From NCBI RefSeq assembly GCF_964340395.1, contig NC_135554.1, positions 1,124,001-1,188,000 on the forward strand: 64,000 nucleotides of DNA, given 5' to 3'. The translations under genes and the position numbers were made by a program. The first letter of the stretch is position 1; the number at the start of each line of letters is the position of its first letter. Of the stretch, positions 13,580-24,798 are shown one piece after another. This DNA is from Glandiceps talaboti (Eukaryota; Hemichordata; Enteropneusta; Spengelidae). The notes under the pieces are model-generated. The model was not told the origin of the DNA. It saw nothing but the letters and a program-made list of their open reading frames with translations, and made no database searches.

Positions 13580-14190
13580 AGAAACAGTGCGTGTTTCTTA
13601 TCAACATCAGGACGGGAAGTAAATTATTTGTATGGGTGAAAAAATCAAAAGGAGCACAATTTTCTCAAACTACAATCTAAACTGTAAACATGTTTTCAGA
13701 GTAAAATTGAACATGAAACTGATAATCGGAGATACCATCGTAACGACACTGAACAATGCACATTGAAAGTCTATTGTAGTATTGACACTTACACAGAAGC
13801 ATACAAACAGTGCCTGTTTCTTTATAACAGGATGGCAACTAAATTTGCATGGACGAAAACAATTAAGGAGCACAATTTTGAAGGCGGTGTAGAAAAACCG
13901 AGGTCAATGTTGATGTAGAAATAAGTAGCATGATATTTTATATGATTGTGCCAAAAGATAGTACACAAGTCTGTTCAACTCTCTTCATGACACTGAAGAA
14001 TGCACATCGAAAATCTATAGTAGTATTGAAACATACACAGAAGCATACAAGCAGTGCCTGTTTCTTATCAACAGGATGGCAACTAAATTTGATAAGAAAA
14101 AAAAATCAAAAGGAGCACAATTTTGGAGGCGATGTAGAAATACCGAGGTCAATGTTGATGCACAGAAATAAGTAGCACGATATTTTATAG
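13500..14190. repeat. Three diverged tandem copies of about 235-240 bp
   Basis: A block containing gcacattgaaagtctattg, acacagaagcat, tttcttatcaacaggatggc and aaaggagcacaattttg occurs near 13.53, 13.75 and 14.00 kb. The first copy overlaps the start of the endonuclease remnant, so the repeat may derive from the terminal region of that element. Confidence 0.75.
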
Positions 14191-14611
14191 GATTACGCCA
14201 AAAGATAAAGGGAGTAGTCGAGCACAAAATTACCGACCACATACAATGTTTTGATACCAATATACACAGATACAAGCTGAGTGATACCAATATGTAATTA
14301 ATTTAACAAAATCACGTCTAATGATGCACAAATTCAATCAAAACAGGTTCACACATCGTAAACTCAACTTTACTGTACTGTGATCGCTAATCACGCTTCC
14401 AGAACGTTCTTGTTCACCATGTGCTTCTGATGTAATGAGTCAGCATTTAAACACGACTCCTCAACTCCACAACTTTTAGTACAGTACCACCTCCAACAAC
14501 ACGAAATTGTCAGCTATCAAAAGTTTTTAGCTAACGCAAATAGCGATGGGGATAGGGGGTTCCCAACGGCTAGCGTTTGCCACAATGCATGCTGGGTAAC
14601 ACAGAAGAAAA

Positions 14612-15239
14612 CTGGGGCGCGTTTGGTAGACAAAACATTTTGTCATTGTTTGGCCAGGGACCTGTTGTGAACCGTATTATGCATGTTGCGCGTGAAAAAC
14701 AAAACATGGTGGCACATTCAAACAGAAGATTGTCGCATTTTTGTACATTCAACACTCATCACTGAAAGGATGATGCACATAGTTAAATCACACCTTTGCA
14801 GTACTGTCAGGATACTAGAATGCCTAAAAAAGGCCTGTTATTTATGCATACACTATTTTTACACTAACGAAGTGATCTTTGACCTGTGACCTGACCCCAA
14901 GTTTATCTTGCATTACTCAATGTATGTCAAATCGATCGTACCATTATGCAGACGGGTATTTGTATTTCTAAATACCGTTGCCAATTGTAAATGACCAACT
15001 CAATGAACTTTTTTGCAGTGCTGAATCAAAACTAATGTGCACTAAGTAATCCTACACAAAAACTCAAGTTTGCCGATGAAGTGAGAATTCGTGGCCGCCA
15101 TCTTGGCTTTTGGCGAGTCACCTCACTCTTCCGCCTTCCTTCGTCCCAGGTCGCCCGTGAAAAACTATGACAATTAGTCGTTCGGGAACAAAACATTTTA
15201 AAACGTCCACGGGCATTTTGTCTACCGAACGTGCCCCAG
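14612..15239. mobile_element. Putative non-autonomous DNA element with terminal inverted repeats
   Basis: ctggggcgcgtttggtagac at 14612 is matched in reverse at 15216-15239 (tttgtctaccgaacgtgcccc), 22 of 24 positions by eye. The roughly 630-bp interior has no convincing gene. Target duplications could not be identified, so the class is open. Confidence 0.6.
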
Positions 15240-15299
15240 CATGGAGACCCCCACAGAGTTGTAAACCGGAAGTAGATAGAAAGTAAGAAACCACAGTAA

Positions 15300-15390
15300 A
15301 TCATAAGTTCCAGGTCACCCTTACAGGGCCTGGAACTAATTACCCAGCCCTGGAACTAATTGCCCAGCCCTGGAACTAATTACCCAGTAG
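15300..15390. repeat. Short tandem repeat
   Basis: Three copies of ccctggaactaatta(c/g)cca(g) follow each other between 15330 and 15390, with a related partial copy before them. No function is evident. Confidence 0.75.
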
Positions 15391-16083
15391 ATTGAGCTTA
15401 ACTCTGTTCAGAATGTGTAGATTTGTCCTCATTAGCTGAGACAGTGAGAACAGTACATTGTTAAATAGCTATAATTTTTACTTTACTATTTCCTCTGGTG
15501 GTAAAGTGTGTAGCATGGCCAGTTTGGTTTATGACTTGATTATGTAATATGTTGTAAGACAGCTTTTTCATCACCTACCCATATAAACTGAATGTAGCTG
15601 GCATTTGATATTACAATAAAACAACCAAGAAAGTTAAACCTGTTACATTGGTATGATTTAGTTCCAAATTGATTTTAAAAAAATAAAGAAGTACAAAACC
15701 TTGTAGACACATCACTTTAAAGTTTGATTAGGATTTTAGTACACTTCCAACATAAGATGGCTGGATTATTATGATGGAAATTTAATAGTTATGAAAATTT
15801 TGTTTTGGTTACAACTTTAAATCTTCAAAAAATTATATAGCTATCATTGCCCTGAACATGAAGTTGTACGACAACACATATTTTTGCGCTGTTTTTTGAC
15901 AGTTTTAAAGGACTTATTGTATTATATTATTAATCTGTCAACAATTACACTTTACGTTGTTTGTGACTGCATTGTAGGTTCAATGGCTATGGGAATGTAA
16001 GGGAAATCTTAATTTATATAATTTTTGGTTCTATTTTATTGCAATATTTCTTTCAATGATAATTTGTGAGTAACTGGACAATT
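15391..16083. other. Intron sequence without recognisable feature
   Basis: About 690 bases of AT-rich intron. I see no coding frame, repeat or inverted repeat that stands out. Confidence 0.5.
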
Positions 16084-16910
16084 AGGGAGCCTTCAGTATT
16101 TACAGGGGGTGGGTGGAGGAAATCACACATGGTCTGATAAGTAAAACATGACTTTCCCCCCATTCTCCATTTGTAAAAAGTAACCCTCCCCTTTGTCCCA
16201 TTTTGTAAAACATGACCCTCCCCATGACAACTGCATATACTGAACGTTAATCAATATTCCCATTATATGTATACATACAAATTAAATGATTTGGACTCTG
16301 TATTAGAAAGCAATGTTTCTACATATAAAGTGACATTCAGTAAAAGACTGGCTAGTTACCTTTCTCTTATCTTACATAATCTAGTTAGTATCTAAAACGG
16401 GCTTTCCATGTTGTGCATACTCTGCCTGATCTGGTCACTTGTAAAAGTTCCTTTATATTATTGTCATCATCATCATCACCTTCACTTTCAGTATTACCAT
16501 TATCAGTGTCACTCTAATCTGACTCACTAGTACTACTTGAGTCAGTACATGTATCACTGTCCATCTTCTCTATGACATTCAAAACTAAATCATCATCATC
16601 ATCATCATCACTGCTACCATCACCATCATATTTTAACAACAACATTCACGGACAGGGTGAGTGATAAGGTGAGATGGTACACTCTAACGAAATACATTGT
16701 TATAATGAATAATTTTCTTACAATATATGTATTTTTGCATGTAAAGCACTCGTAAAAATAAATGTTGAGTGCTCATCTCACTTTTACATTTCAAAACACA
16801 CAAAACAAATTGACAATAATTGAATTTTCAATTTGGTCACAAGACTACTGTTTGTAAAATGTGACCCATCCCCTGATCCCCCCCCCCCCTGTAAATACTG
16901 AAGGCTCCCT
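16084..16910. mobile_element. DNA element with 25-bp inverted repeats and an acidic coding-like relic
   Basis: The left end agggagccttcagtatttac (16084) followed by aggggg is repeated in reverse at the right end (ccccctgtaaatactgaaggctccct, to 16910). A subterminal pair, acatgacttt...cccc against gtaaaatgtgaccc...cccc, continues the symmetry. On the minus strand, 16629-16462 reads as an Asp/Ser/Glu-rich frame with seven Asp in a row and one TAG. No transposase motif is visible. Flanking duplications are not clear. Confidence 0.7.
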
Positions 16911-17329
16911 TATTGGCATTAGATACTAAGTAACTTAGGCACTCGGTAAACTTAGCAAACAATTCTAATAATACCAAATTCATTTCCTTTCAGTTTCCAC
17001 CAGAGACTTGTAACTTTTAGATAGAAATTTAATTACAGAAGTCTCAAGTTTATCGTATCAAATTCCCAAAGTATATTGTGTTGTAATTCCAAAGTAGAAC
17101 TTTTCCATGCACTGTCTTGCACAGAAAGTTGAAGAATCAAATAAAGTAAAAGAAAATTATAGTAAAATAAAGCAAAGTAAAAAGTAAAACCAAGTAAAGG
17201 AGAATAAAATATACTGTGGTAAAGTAAATAATAGTATAGTAAAACCATGCAAAGTAAAGTAAAGTAAACTGATCCTTTCATTTACACCTTCAGACCTCCT
17301 GCCTAGATAACTATTAGGTGTGTTTGATG
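16911..17329. other. Intron sequence with a degenerate (GTAAA)n-like stretch
   Basis: The part from about 17145 to 17275 is a loose repetition of aaagtaaa on the plus strand. The minus-strand Tyr/Phe/Leu-rich frames here come from that bias and are not taken as genes. Confidence 0.5.
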
Positions 17330-18860
17330 TACATTTTTTAAAAGGGGAATGTCTGTCTGTGTATCTGTCTGTCTGTCTGTCTGTCCGTCTGTCTCTCCAT
17401 GTGTGTGTCTGTTTCATCATGTTCTAAAAATCGGCTGGCTCAATTGTAATGAAATTTGGAATATATAATCTTTAGGGTAATGGCTAGACCTGATTTGGTT
17501 TTGAGCCAGATCTGTTAATGTTTAATTAGAGAAATTTGCATATTAATGAAATAAACTAATATCTTAAGACTGCACACTTCAATTTCAATATAATTTAGTA
17601 CATTCGTTAAACATAACAAAACACATTTGTCCTATAAAATTCGTTGATGTACCTTACAGCATTAATGAATAATATGCATAATTAATTATTTTTGGTAATT
17701 AGGCTTTATCTTATGACTGCATACTTCAATTTCAATACAATTCAGTACATACATTAAAAATAACAAATTGTGTATGTCCTATAAAGTTAGTTGATGTACC
17801 TTACAGTTTGCATAACAAATGATTTTCGGTAATTAGGCTATATCTTAAGACTGCATACTTCAATTTCAATACAATTTAGTACATACGTTAACCATAACAA
17901 AGCGGATGTTTGATATAACTTATAGTTTTGATGAAAAATTTGCATAATTAATGATTTTACGTAACTAGGTTGTATCTTCAAAATTGCAAACTTCAAATTT
18001 CGTATAATATGATACATATATCAACCATAATAATAAGCATTTTGAATAATGAACTATATTCAGAAATTAAGCAGTATCATGCACTCTTCAAATTCATTAT
18101 AATTTGGAACATACATTAACCTAAGAAAGCACGCTTGTCCAAAAAACAAAGCCTGTTACCATAGTTTTTTAAGTTTAATGAGTTATTTGCATAATTAGTT
18201 CATTATTCAAAATACTCATTAAAGGTAAAAGTTGTAGCAACATACTTCATAGGACAGGTGCGTATTATTATAGTTGATATATGTATCATATTATATGAAA
18301 TTTGAAGCTTGCAATTTTCAGATACAGCCTAGTTACCTAAAATAATTAATTATGCAAATTGTTCATTACAACTGTAAGCTATATCAACAAATTTTATAGG
18401 ACATATCCGCTTTGTTATGGTTAATGTATGTAGTCAATGATATTGAAATTCAAGTATGCATTCTTGTGATATATCCTAATTACAGAAAATCATTAATTAT
18501 ACAAATTAATCATTAACACTGTAAGGTACATCAACTAACTTTATAGGACATACACAATTTGTTATTTTTAATGTATGTACTGAATTTTATTGAAATTGAA
18601 GTATGCAGTCGTAAGATAGCCTAATTACCAAGAATCATTAATTATGCAAATTATTCATTAACACTGAAAGGTACATCAACAAGCTTTACAGGACATATGC
18701 GATTGTTATGTTTAACGTATGTACTAAAATATATTGAAACTGAAGTATGCAGTCTTAAGATATAGCCTAATTACCAACAATAATTAATTATGCAAATTAT
18801 TCATTAACACTGTACAGGTACGGAACATCAACTAACTTTATAGGACATACACAATTTGTT
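17330..18860. repeat. Family L repeat, head-to-head inverted pair (foldback)
   Basis: 17330-18185 is the reverse complement of the 9.6-11.2 kb repeat, starting with its (CTGT)n end and agatctgttaatgtttaatt. From about 18190 the same monomers run in the forward orientation to 18860. The two halves abut at about 18185-18190, so about 600 bases on each side can pair with each other. Marker monomer sequence gcataattaatgattt appears on the left and aatcattaattatgcaaatt on the right. Confidence 0.85.
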
Positions 18861-19040
18861 ATAATGGTTAATGTACCGTATGTACTGAATGGTATTGAAA
18901 TTGTTATAATGGTTAATGTACCGTATGTACTGAATGGTATTGAAATTGTTATAATGGTTAATGTACCGTATGTACTGAATGGTATTGAAATTGTTATAAT
19001 GGTTAATGTACCGTATGTACTGAATGGTATTGAAATTGTT
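18861..19040. repeat. 45-bp minisatellite, four copies
   Basis: Four near-identical 45-bp units beginning ataatggttaatgtaccgta. The unit grew from a family L monomer (ttatggttaatgtatgta), so the array is a local expansion at the end of that repeat. As 45 is a multiple of three, frames stay open on both strands; these are not genes. Confidence 0.93.
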
Positions 19041-19314
19041 TCAGAGAAACAAAAAAAAGTTGAAATAATGAACAACGATGGAGAATCAATCTAAACGCCA
19101 AGATGTGGAGCTTATGACTCAGAATGGACAATGCAAATACCCATAATTTTCCAACTTTTGCAGTAAATCTCTATTTATCAAAATTTTAAGTAGATGGAAA
19201 ACTTACTAATAACTTCATAGCTAATCTACTGTAATTTTTGTCCCAATTTTTCATAACTTCTATGGAAAAATTCCCTATAACTTTCAAATTGCAAAACTCT
19301 ACGGAGAAACTTAC

Positions 19315-19478
19315 TCTTAACTTTCCAGACTTAGCAGCTAATCCATTTGGTTGAAGAGATGCAATAAACAATGGTACATCTCCTAATGGACTTCCAACAC
19401 CACCTGCTACACTAAGACCTAAAGAATCATTTGGTCCTTTATGGAACTCAACTCTGCGTACAACACCATCAAATGAAC
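19315..19478 (-). CDS. MPDZ: MPDZ/PATJ-like exon F: first half of PDZ12-like domain
   Basis: A 164-bp exon with acceptor TTTACACAG and donor GTAAGT on the minus strand. Two bases complete a Gly codon, then 54 codons read SFDGVVRRVEFHKGPNDSLG, LSVAGGVGSPLGDVPLFIAS and LQPNGLAAKSGKLR. The SLGLSVAGG carboxylate loop, the long GVGSPLGD beta2-beta3 loop and the NGLAAKSGKLR stretch match MUPP1 PDZ12, which has SLGISIAGGVGSPLGD at the same place. It ends on a complete codon and joins exon G at the IGDRVVSING signature. Only 174 bp separate it from exon E, while the next intron is 9.9 kb. Confidence 0.95.
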
Positions 19479-19652
19479 CTGTGTAAAGATTACATAAATT
19501 AGTAGAGTACCATGTGATTGTTGTGATGTGTAACTATTACATAAATTAGTAGAGTACCATGTGATTGTTGTGATGTGTAACTATTACATAAATTAGTAGA
19601 GTACCCTGTGATTGTTGTGATGTGTAAAGATTACATAAATTAGTAAGAGTAC
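19479..19652 (-). repeat. 174-bp intron made of 47/48-bp tandem repeats that copy the splice donor
   Basis: On the minus strand the true donor is CAATCACAAG|GTACTC. The intron then repeats a unit with tactaatttatgtaat and CAATCAC(A/T)GGTACTC two to three more times before the true acceptor TTTACACAG. The first unit is 48 bases, the next 47. Nearly the whole intron is this repeat. Confidence 0.9.
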
Positions 19653-19794
19653 CTTGTGATTGATAGGAGTGTTGTGATGGTGCTGCATTGCTTCCTTGGC
19701 TACTGGCTTGACTTGTGTGAGAAGACCTTCGAGAAGATTGTCTAGAACCTGCTTTAAGTCTGCCAACCTGTAATACCACTTTACCTTTGGTAGT
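19653..19794 (-). CDS. MPDZ: MPDZ/PATJ-like exon E: end of PDZ11-like domain and Ser-rich linker
   Basis: A 142-bp exon with acceptor TTTCAG and donor AAG|GTACTC on the minus strand. It encodes TTKGKVVLQVGRLKAG, the last beta strand of PDZ11, followed by a Ser/Arg/Gln-rich linker (SRQSSRRSSHTSQASSQG and on to SQ). Vertebrate MUPP1 has a similar Ser-rich stretch after its GRIKAG. The linker has several RxxS-like sites that could be phosphorylated; that is inference. It exits in phase 1, matching exon F. The donor region has been tandemly copied into the 174-bp intron that follows; use of the first copied donor would add 48 bases in frame. Confidence 0.92.
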
Positions 19795-19926
19795 CTGAAA
19801 TAAATGACAAATTCACAAATTCAAACTTTTAAAACAAATTATTCATTTGACTTGTTCTTCCATTTAATATTCATCTCTCACAGAGTAAAATGTCAGCAAA
19901 TTGCACCTTTCAGACATGGACCACAG

Positions 19927-20099
19927 TCATCATAGCCATTATTGTCATCTTTACAAATTAAAGACATCATTGTCATCATAGCCATTATTGTCATCTTTAC
20001 AAATTAAAGACATCATTGTCATCATAGCCATTATTGTCATCTTTACAAATTAAAGACATCATTGTCATCATAGCCATTGTTGTCATCTTTACAAAAGAC
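19927..20099. repeat. 46-bp minisatellite, just under four copies
   Basis: Units of 46 bases starting tcatcatagccattattgtc at 19927, 19973, 20019 and 20065; the last is slightly changed (attgttgtcatc). Confidence 0.92.
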
Positions 20100-20725
20100 A
20101 CCATAGTGTATATTGTGTAAATTTATTGTTGTTCTGCTTATTGAAATCTACACAGTTGTGCACAACGTCTCTGTTGCTAACATCAATGGAGAGACATCCG
20201 TTCTACCCCTCTAAATAGCTGTTGTCCAGCTCATTGACTGTGTTGGTAGGATTTGAGTTGTTTAATTCATCAGTTGAATTTGGATATATCCAGTAAAAGC
20301 AAATTACAAACCAAACTTGGCTCTCGTGATTATACTATTTGATCTCATTACATTTATACGTTGCCTAAAACGACACAACTTTGGGCTAAGAATAACTGAA
20401 AACATGGCTGACATGTTATTACAAAACATTGAGATTTCTAAAATGAACTTGATTGTTTAGGAACGTTACAGTAACTGTACTAAGAAACCAACAAGAAGTA
20501 GTTATTCTTTAAGAATATGTAAATCAGTATAACCATTTGTCAAACATAAATGTCAAAACTGATAGTTGCCGCCCCTGTACATACAAATTGTAGTAGTTCT
20601 TAGTGCTAGTTGGCCACTGTAAATACAAATTGTGGCAGCTCTTTGTGCAAGTTGGCCACTAGTTTGCTTGTTACAAGCTGTTCTAAAACTGTCCACTCGT
20701 GATGAATTTCTCTGATTAAAATAAG
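20100..20725. other. Intron sequence with a short local duplication
   Basis: Mostly unique. Around 20575-20660 a stretch with acaaattgtagtagttctta and gttggccact is present twice in diverged form. No gene is seen. Confidence 0.5.
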
Positions 20726-21155
20726 TCACTTGCACACACAGATTGTTACTCACTATCACTTGCACACATGAGCATGCACACAAGGATTGTTACTCACTAT
20801 CACTTGCACACAAGGATTGTTACTCACTATCACTTGCACACAAGGAATGTTACTCACTATCACTTGCACGCAAGGATTGTTACTCACTATCACTTGCACA
20901 CAAGGATTGTTACTCACTATCACTTGCACACAAGGATTGTTACTCACTATCACTTGCACACAAGGAATGTTACTCACTATCACTTGCACGCAAGGATTGT
21001 TACTCACTATCACTTGCACACAAGGATTGTTACTCACTATCACTTGCACGCAAGGATTGTTACTCACTATCACTTGCACACAAGGATTGTTACTCACTAT
21101 CACTTGCACACAAGGATTGTTACTCACTATCACTTGCACACAAGGATTGTTACAT
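20726..21155. repeat. 30-bp minisatellite, about 13-14 copies
   Basis: A 30-bp unit containing aggattgttactcactatca and cttgcacaca is repeated from about 20726 to 21155, with base variants (ggaatg, cacgcaagg) that alternate in small blocks. The first copies are irregular. The period is a multiple of three, so five long frames are open here on the two strands; none is believed. Confidence 0.97.
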
Positions 21156-21559
21156 AATTATCACAGAACACTAGCCATGTACTGAGTTCACGATTTTCAA
21201 TGAAGTTGTTAGTTTACTGTGCGTATGTTTGTGAGTAATGTAATATGTCTAGTGGAATTGCCAGTCTTGGCTTTATTATTATATATAATTATTATTATTT
21301 TTATTACAATGACAATAAAAACAATATTAGGATGAAGCTGATACGTCCCTGGTCGAACCTCGTATAGCATATGAATTCAGAGCCACGTTTACATGTAAAC
21401 ACACCTGTCTCGTGTTGTTGACCTACAGCACACTACTTTCTAAAATGTCACTGAAATGAACAAAATGGAACATTCTAATGCCCAATTATTGAAGTCTAAT
21501 AAGAAATGATCTGATCTTTTCGTACTCGCAAACTTAGAGAGATCGGATGAGAAAGGGCT

Positions 21560-21935
21560 TTACAATAAGACAACACATGAGACAATGTAATAACATGTGG
21601 GCGAGTCCACTGTTCGTGGATGGGCTATGACTAAGTCTCGGAAAGATCCGTTTTTATGTGTACATGTATGTACTCCAAAATCTATGGTTTTCAAAGTTGC
21701 TTTGTTCATCTCTTTGATTTGCTTCATTTAAGAAAAACACGGCAGTCTGATATGCCATTGCCATGTCAGTATTGAACCCTAGGTCCCCCTTTGATCTAGA
21801 CGTATCATGTGTCATCGCAGTACAAGCTATGATCATTCACAGTGTTACAGCGAAGTGGCTAGCTAGCCTCAAAAAGTCGTCGAAAAGTTTTGATGGATTA
21901 CTATCTCTGTTGAAAACTTTGTACTCACTTTTTTT
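21560..21935. repeat. Interspersed repeat shared with 44.91-45.29 kb
   Basis: Matches 44909-45285 in order, e.g. gtacatgtatgtactccaaa, cccctttgatctagacgtat and cacagtgttacagcgaagtgg, with small indels. Both strands have short related frames (plus: RSPFDLDVSCV; minus: short frames with KET/NEA-NQRD) but both copies carry breaks, so it may be a remnant of something coding or just a repeat. Confidence 0.8.
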
Positions 21936-21944
21936 TAATTATTT

Positions 21945-22150
21945 CATTTTTACCTTCCGTAAGGAAGGTTATATATTAGGGATGAAGTCTGTGTGTCTGT
22001 GTCACCATTTTCGAAAAAACGGCAGCATCAATTCGAACAAAATTTGGTAGACATGTTCCATAGGGTAATGGCAAGAAATTATTAGATTTTCGTAAACATG
22101 AATATTAATGAGCAAATTTACGTAATTAATGTTTTTTGGTAATGTACATC
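21945..22150 (+). repeat. Repeat starting with the palindrome accttccgtaaggaaggt
   Basis: The palindrome (21952-21969, seven-base arms) is followed by a tctgtgtgtctgtg run, a ttcgaacaaaatttggtaga block and a atattaatgagcaaattt block. The order palindrome, short GT/CT repeat, then aaatttgg block resembles the ends of families L and M here, which suggests related element termini. Confidence 0.5.
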
Positions 22151-23535
22151 GCCCATCACGCATGTCACATACATGTGTGCCAAGGAAATTAAAGGCTGCC
22201 CTCAGCGGTTGTTAGCTGGTTAGTCATGCATGCAGTGTCGAGGTTACCAGCACGGCATTCGCATTCGTGCCAACCTTGTCGGTGATATTCAAAGCATTGG
22301 GTAAGTAATCGTACAGCTTTACATGTTTTGATGATGACTTTTGTTTCAACTAAAATGTTAGATGCTGGAGACTATTACGTTAGAACGCTAAAAATCACTG
22401 GCCATTTTCGGCACTCACCGGGGCCGGGGAGAATTTAGCACCTTGCCATGTGATGTGAGGCACGCCATTTTGATCTCTCAAATCAAATATGTTTGCAATA
22501 GACTACTTTTAATTCATTACAATAGGAAGTGTTGCCATACGGCTGTAGTATAAGTAATAAATGTCATATAAATCAAAGGAAGTTTATTATTTTCCAAGCT
22601 GAGTTGTTCTTTTACATGACGGATAACAGTAACATTACGTGTGATAAAGCAGAACTTTTGTTGTTGTTTAGTCTACTGCGCTGTGTGTGACATCCTTTGC
22701 TTTCCAAAGTCCACACTGAGCTTGTCATCCAGATAAAAAATTTGGTAGAGGTAGCATGAGTTGGGTCTGATTACCAGAACCAGGTGTGTCCAAAAAAAAT
22801 GTGTACTATACGGACAGGTACTTTGCTAGAAATGTTGTACATCTCACATTCTGAGTATTGGAAATTACTAATATTTAAATAACATAACATAAGTGTCTGT
22901 GTTCACTTTTTTACGGTCACCAAGCCACTGTTGTTACATGTCCTAAATCGGAAAAACCAACAGCTTACATAAATTTTATAACAGGTAGGGTATGCTTTTG
23001 ACTATTTTTGTAAGCAAGATTATCAATTTCTAGTCTACCATGCGCTATTTGTAATTTTTATGCACACCATATTGTGATTACATATACCATTGCCCTACCA
23101 TCCCTGATGTACTTCTTTCCTATATCTGAAATCGTGAACTCATATTCATAACTGGTAAAATATGTTCAAATTTTGTTCAAAAATTAACTTTAAACAATAA
23201 TTTTTATGTACAACACTTAATTTTTTTTCTTCATGTTTCATCTTCAAATGAGTGTACTGCAAATCTGATGTACTCTCAACCATCATGATCGAATCACCTT
23301 TCATATGTAACTGCATTGTGCAATACACGACCAACTTTCACTGTACATGATTTTTCTACATTGTCACCAATCTTTGGCAAACAATATCATATCAACCAAA
23401 ATTTTGTTTTTAACTGAAAAAGTTGTTCTCAAATCTGATAACGCCATTTATTATCTTTGAAAGCTGAATTTCCATAACTATAATATATAGGTCATTGTGC
23501 CCTAAAGGTTCAATGACCAAAATCAATCAGATAAA
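22151..23535. other. Intron sequence without recognisable feature
   Basis: About 1.4 kb of AT-rich sequence. I could not find coding regions, tandem repeats or inverted repeats that stand out. Confidence 0.5.
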
Positions 23536-23666
23536 TATACATACATATATACATACATACATACATACATACATACACATACATACATATACATACATAC
23601 ATACATACATACATACATACCTACATACGTACGTACGTACGTACGTACATACGTACATACATACAT
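23536..23666. repeat. (CATA)n/(CGTA)n microsatellite
   Basis: Tetranucleotide run with a central gtacgtacgtacgtac block. Frames across it are repeat-made. Confidence 0.97.
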
Positions 23667-24755
23667 TCAAAATGATGCACACACATACACAATTTAGTTT
23701 GATTAGAAATTGGTTGCATGTCAAATTCTAACAACTTTCATATAATTGTTTCAACTTTAGTAGTATATAAAATAGCAGTTTTGGCCCACTTTTCGACAAC
23801 CCCCATTTTTCACCATTTTTACCTTAAATAAAGAGTTCAATCTATATTAAAATTTGAGTAAACAAAGAAAGAGGTCCACTTTTGGACTATCAAAACGACA
23901 ACCCACCCTTTTCGCCCTTTTAACTTTAAATAAAGAGTTAAATCTACACAATAAAGTTCCACAGTTCACATACATTCAGTTTATTATGTACACACATTCA
24001 GTTTATTGTTTACATTGTCCGTCTTAACAATGCAGTTGTGAAATGCTCGGTTTATTGTGATCAATGATGTATGACGCATTGGTTTTTTCCCATGTTATTG
24101 AGGTCAAACGTTAAATACACCTATTTGCTATTTATTCATAACATTTTCCTGGTAATATACCATCAAACATTAAACCTTTAATTTAACTTTTCCCATTAAA
24201 ACATCTAACACTTGATTGAGGTCAACTTTTCCCACCAAGAACACCTAGCCCATTATTGAGGTCAACTTGTTCCGCTAACAACACTAAGTATTGAAAGAAT
24301 GCCAAGAATCTCTCCCTGTAGTAGTGTAACCTAATTTACATAATAATATACCCAGCATGCTGTTCGGTTGCTGTTTGACAAGAAAAAAACAAAATAATGA
24401 GAATAACAAAAAGTTAGTGAAAATTTTGAGGTTTTAGTTGTGTAATTATTAATCTATAATTAATAGTATGTTTGTACATTGTTTCATTAACATTAACTGT
24501 TAATAAAGGTACTTTTATAATAAAATGCATTGTTGAGATCCCCAAACCATAGATAGAGTTTTACTTTCAATATTAACATATATATAAAATGAAAGAAAAA
24601 TTATATATAAATTGGCGTTTAGCGCAGCACCTGCTATGGTTCCAGAAACTGTCAGCTGAAGACGGGTAAGGGTACACATGTGAGTAACAACCTAAGACAG
24701 GCGTAGCAAAGAATCATAGCAAAAAAACCTAGTCCTTGGCCGCTGTTGTCAAAAA
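23667..24755. other. Intron sequence with small local duplications
   Basis: Two diverged copies of a block with taaataaagagtt lie near 23.82 and 23.93 kb, and cccattattgaggtcaactt-like blocks recur three times between 24.09 and 24.27 kb. Otherwise AT-rich and featureless. Confidence 0.5.
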
Positions 24756-24798
24756 TTTTGTGTACACATAATATAAACATTATTATGTGTACACAAAA
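24756..24798. repeat. Perfect hairpin, 18-bp arms and 7-base loop
   Basis: ttttgtgtacacataata (24756-24773) is exactly reversed at 24781-24798 with loop taaacat. It lies just left of the virus-like ORF block, so it may belong to that element's end or control region; no second copy was seen to the right. Confidence 0.85.

Noticed and set aside
17033-17281. Tyr/Leu/Phe-rich minus-strand frame
   Set aside because: Lies on a degenerate aaagtaaa repeat and has no other support.
20743-21185. Four long overlapping frames
   Set aside because: The 30-bp period is a multiple of three, so frames stay open automatically.
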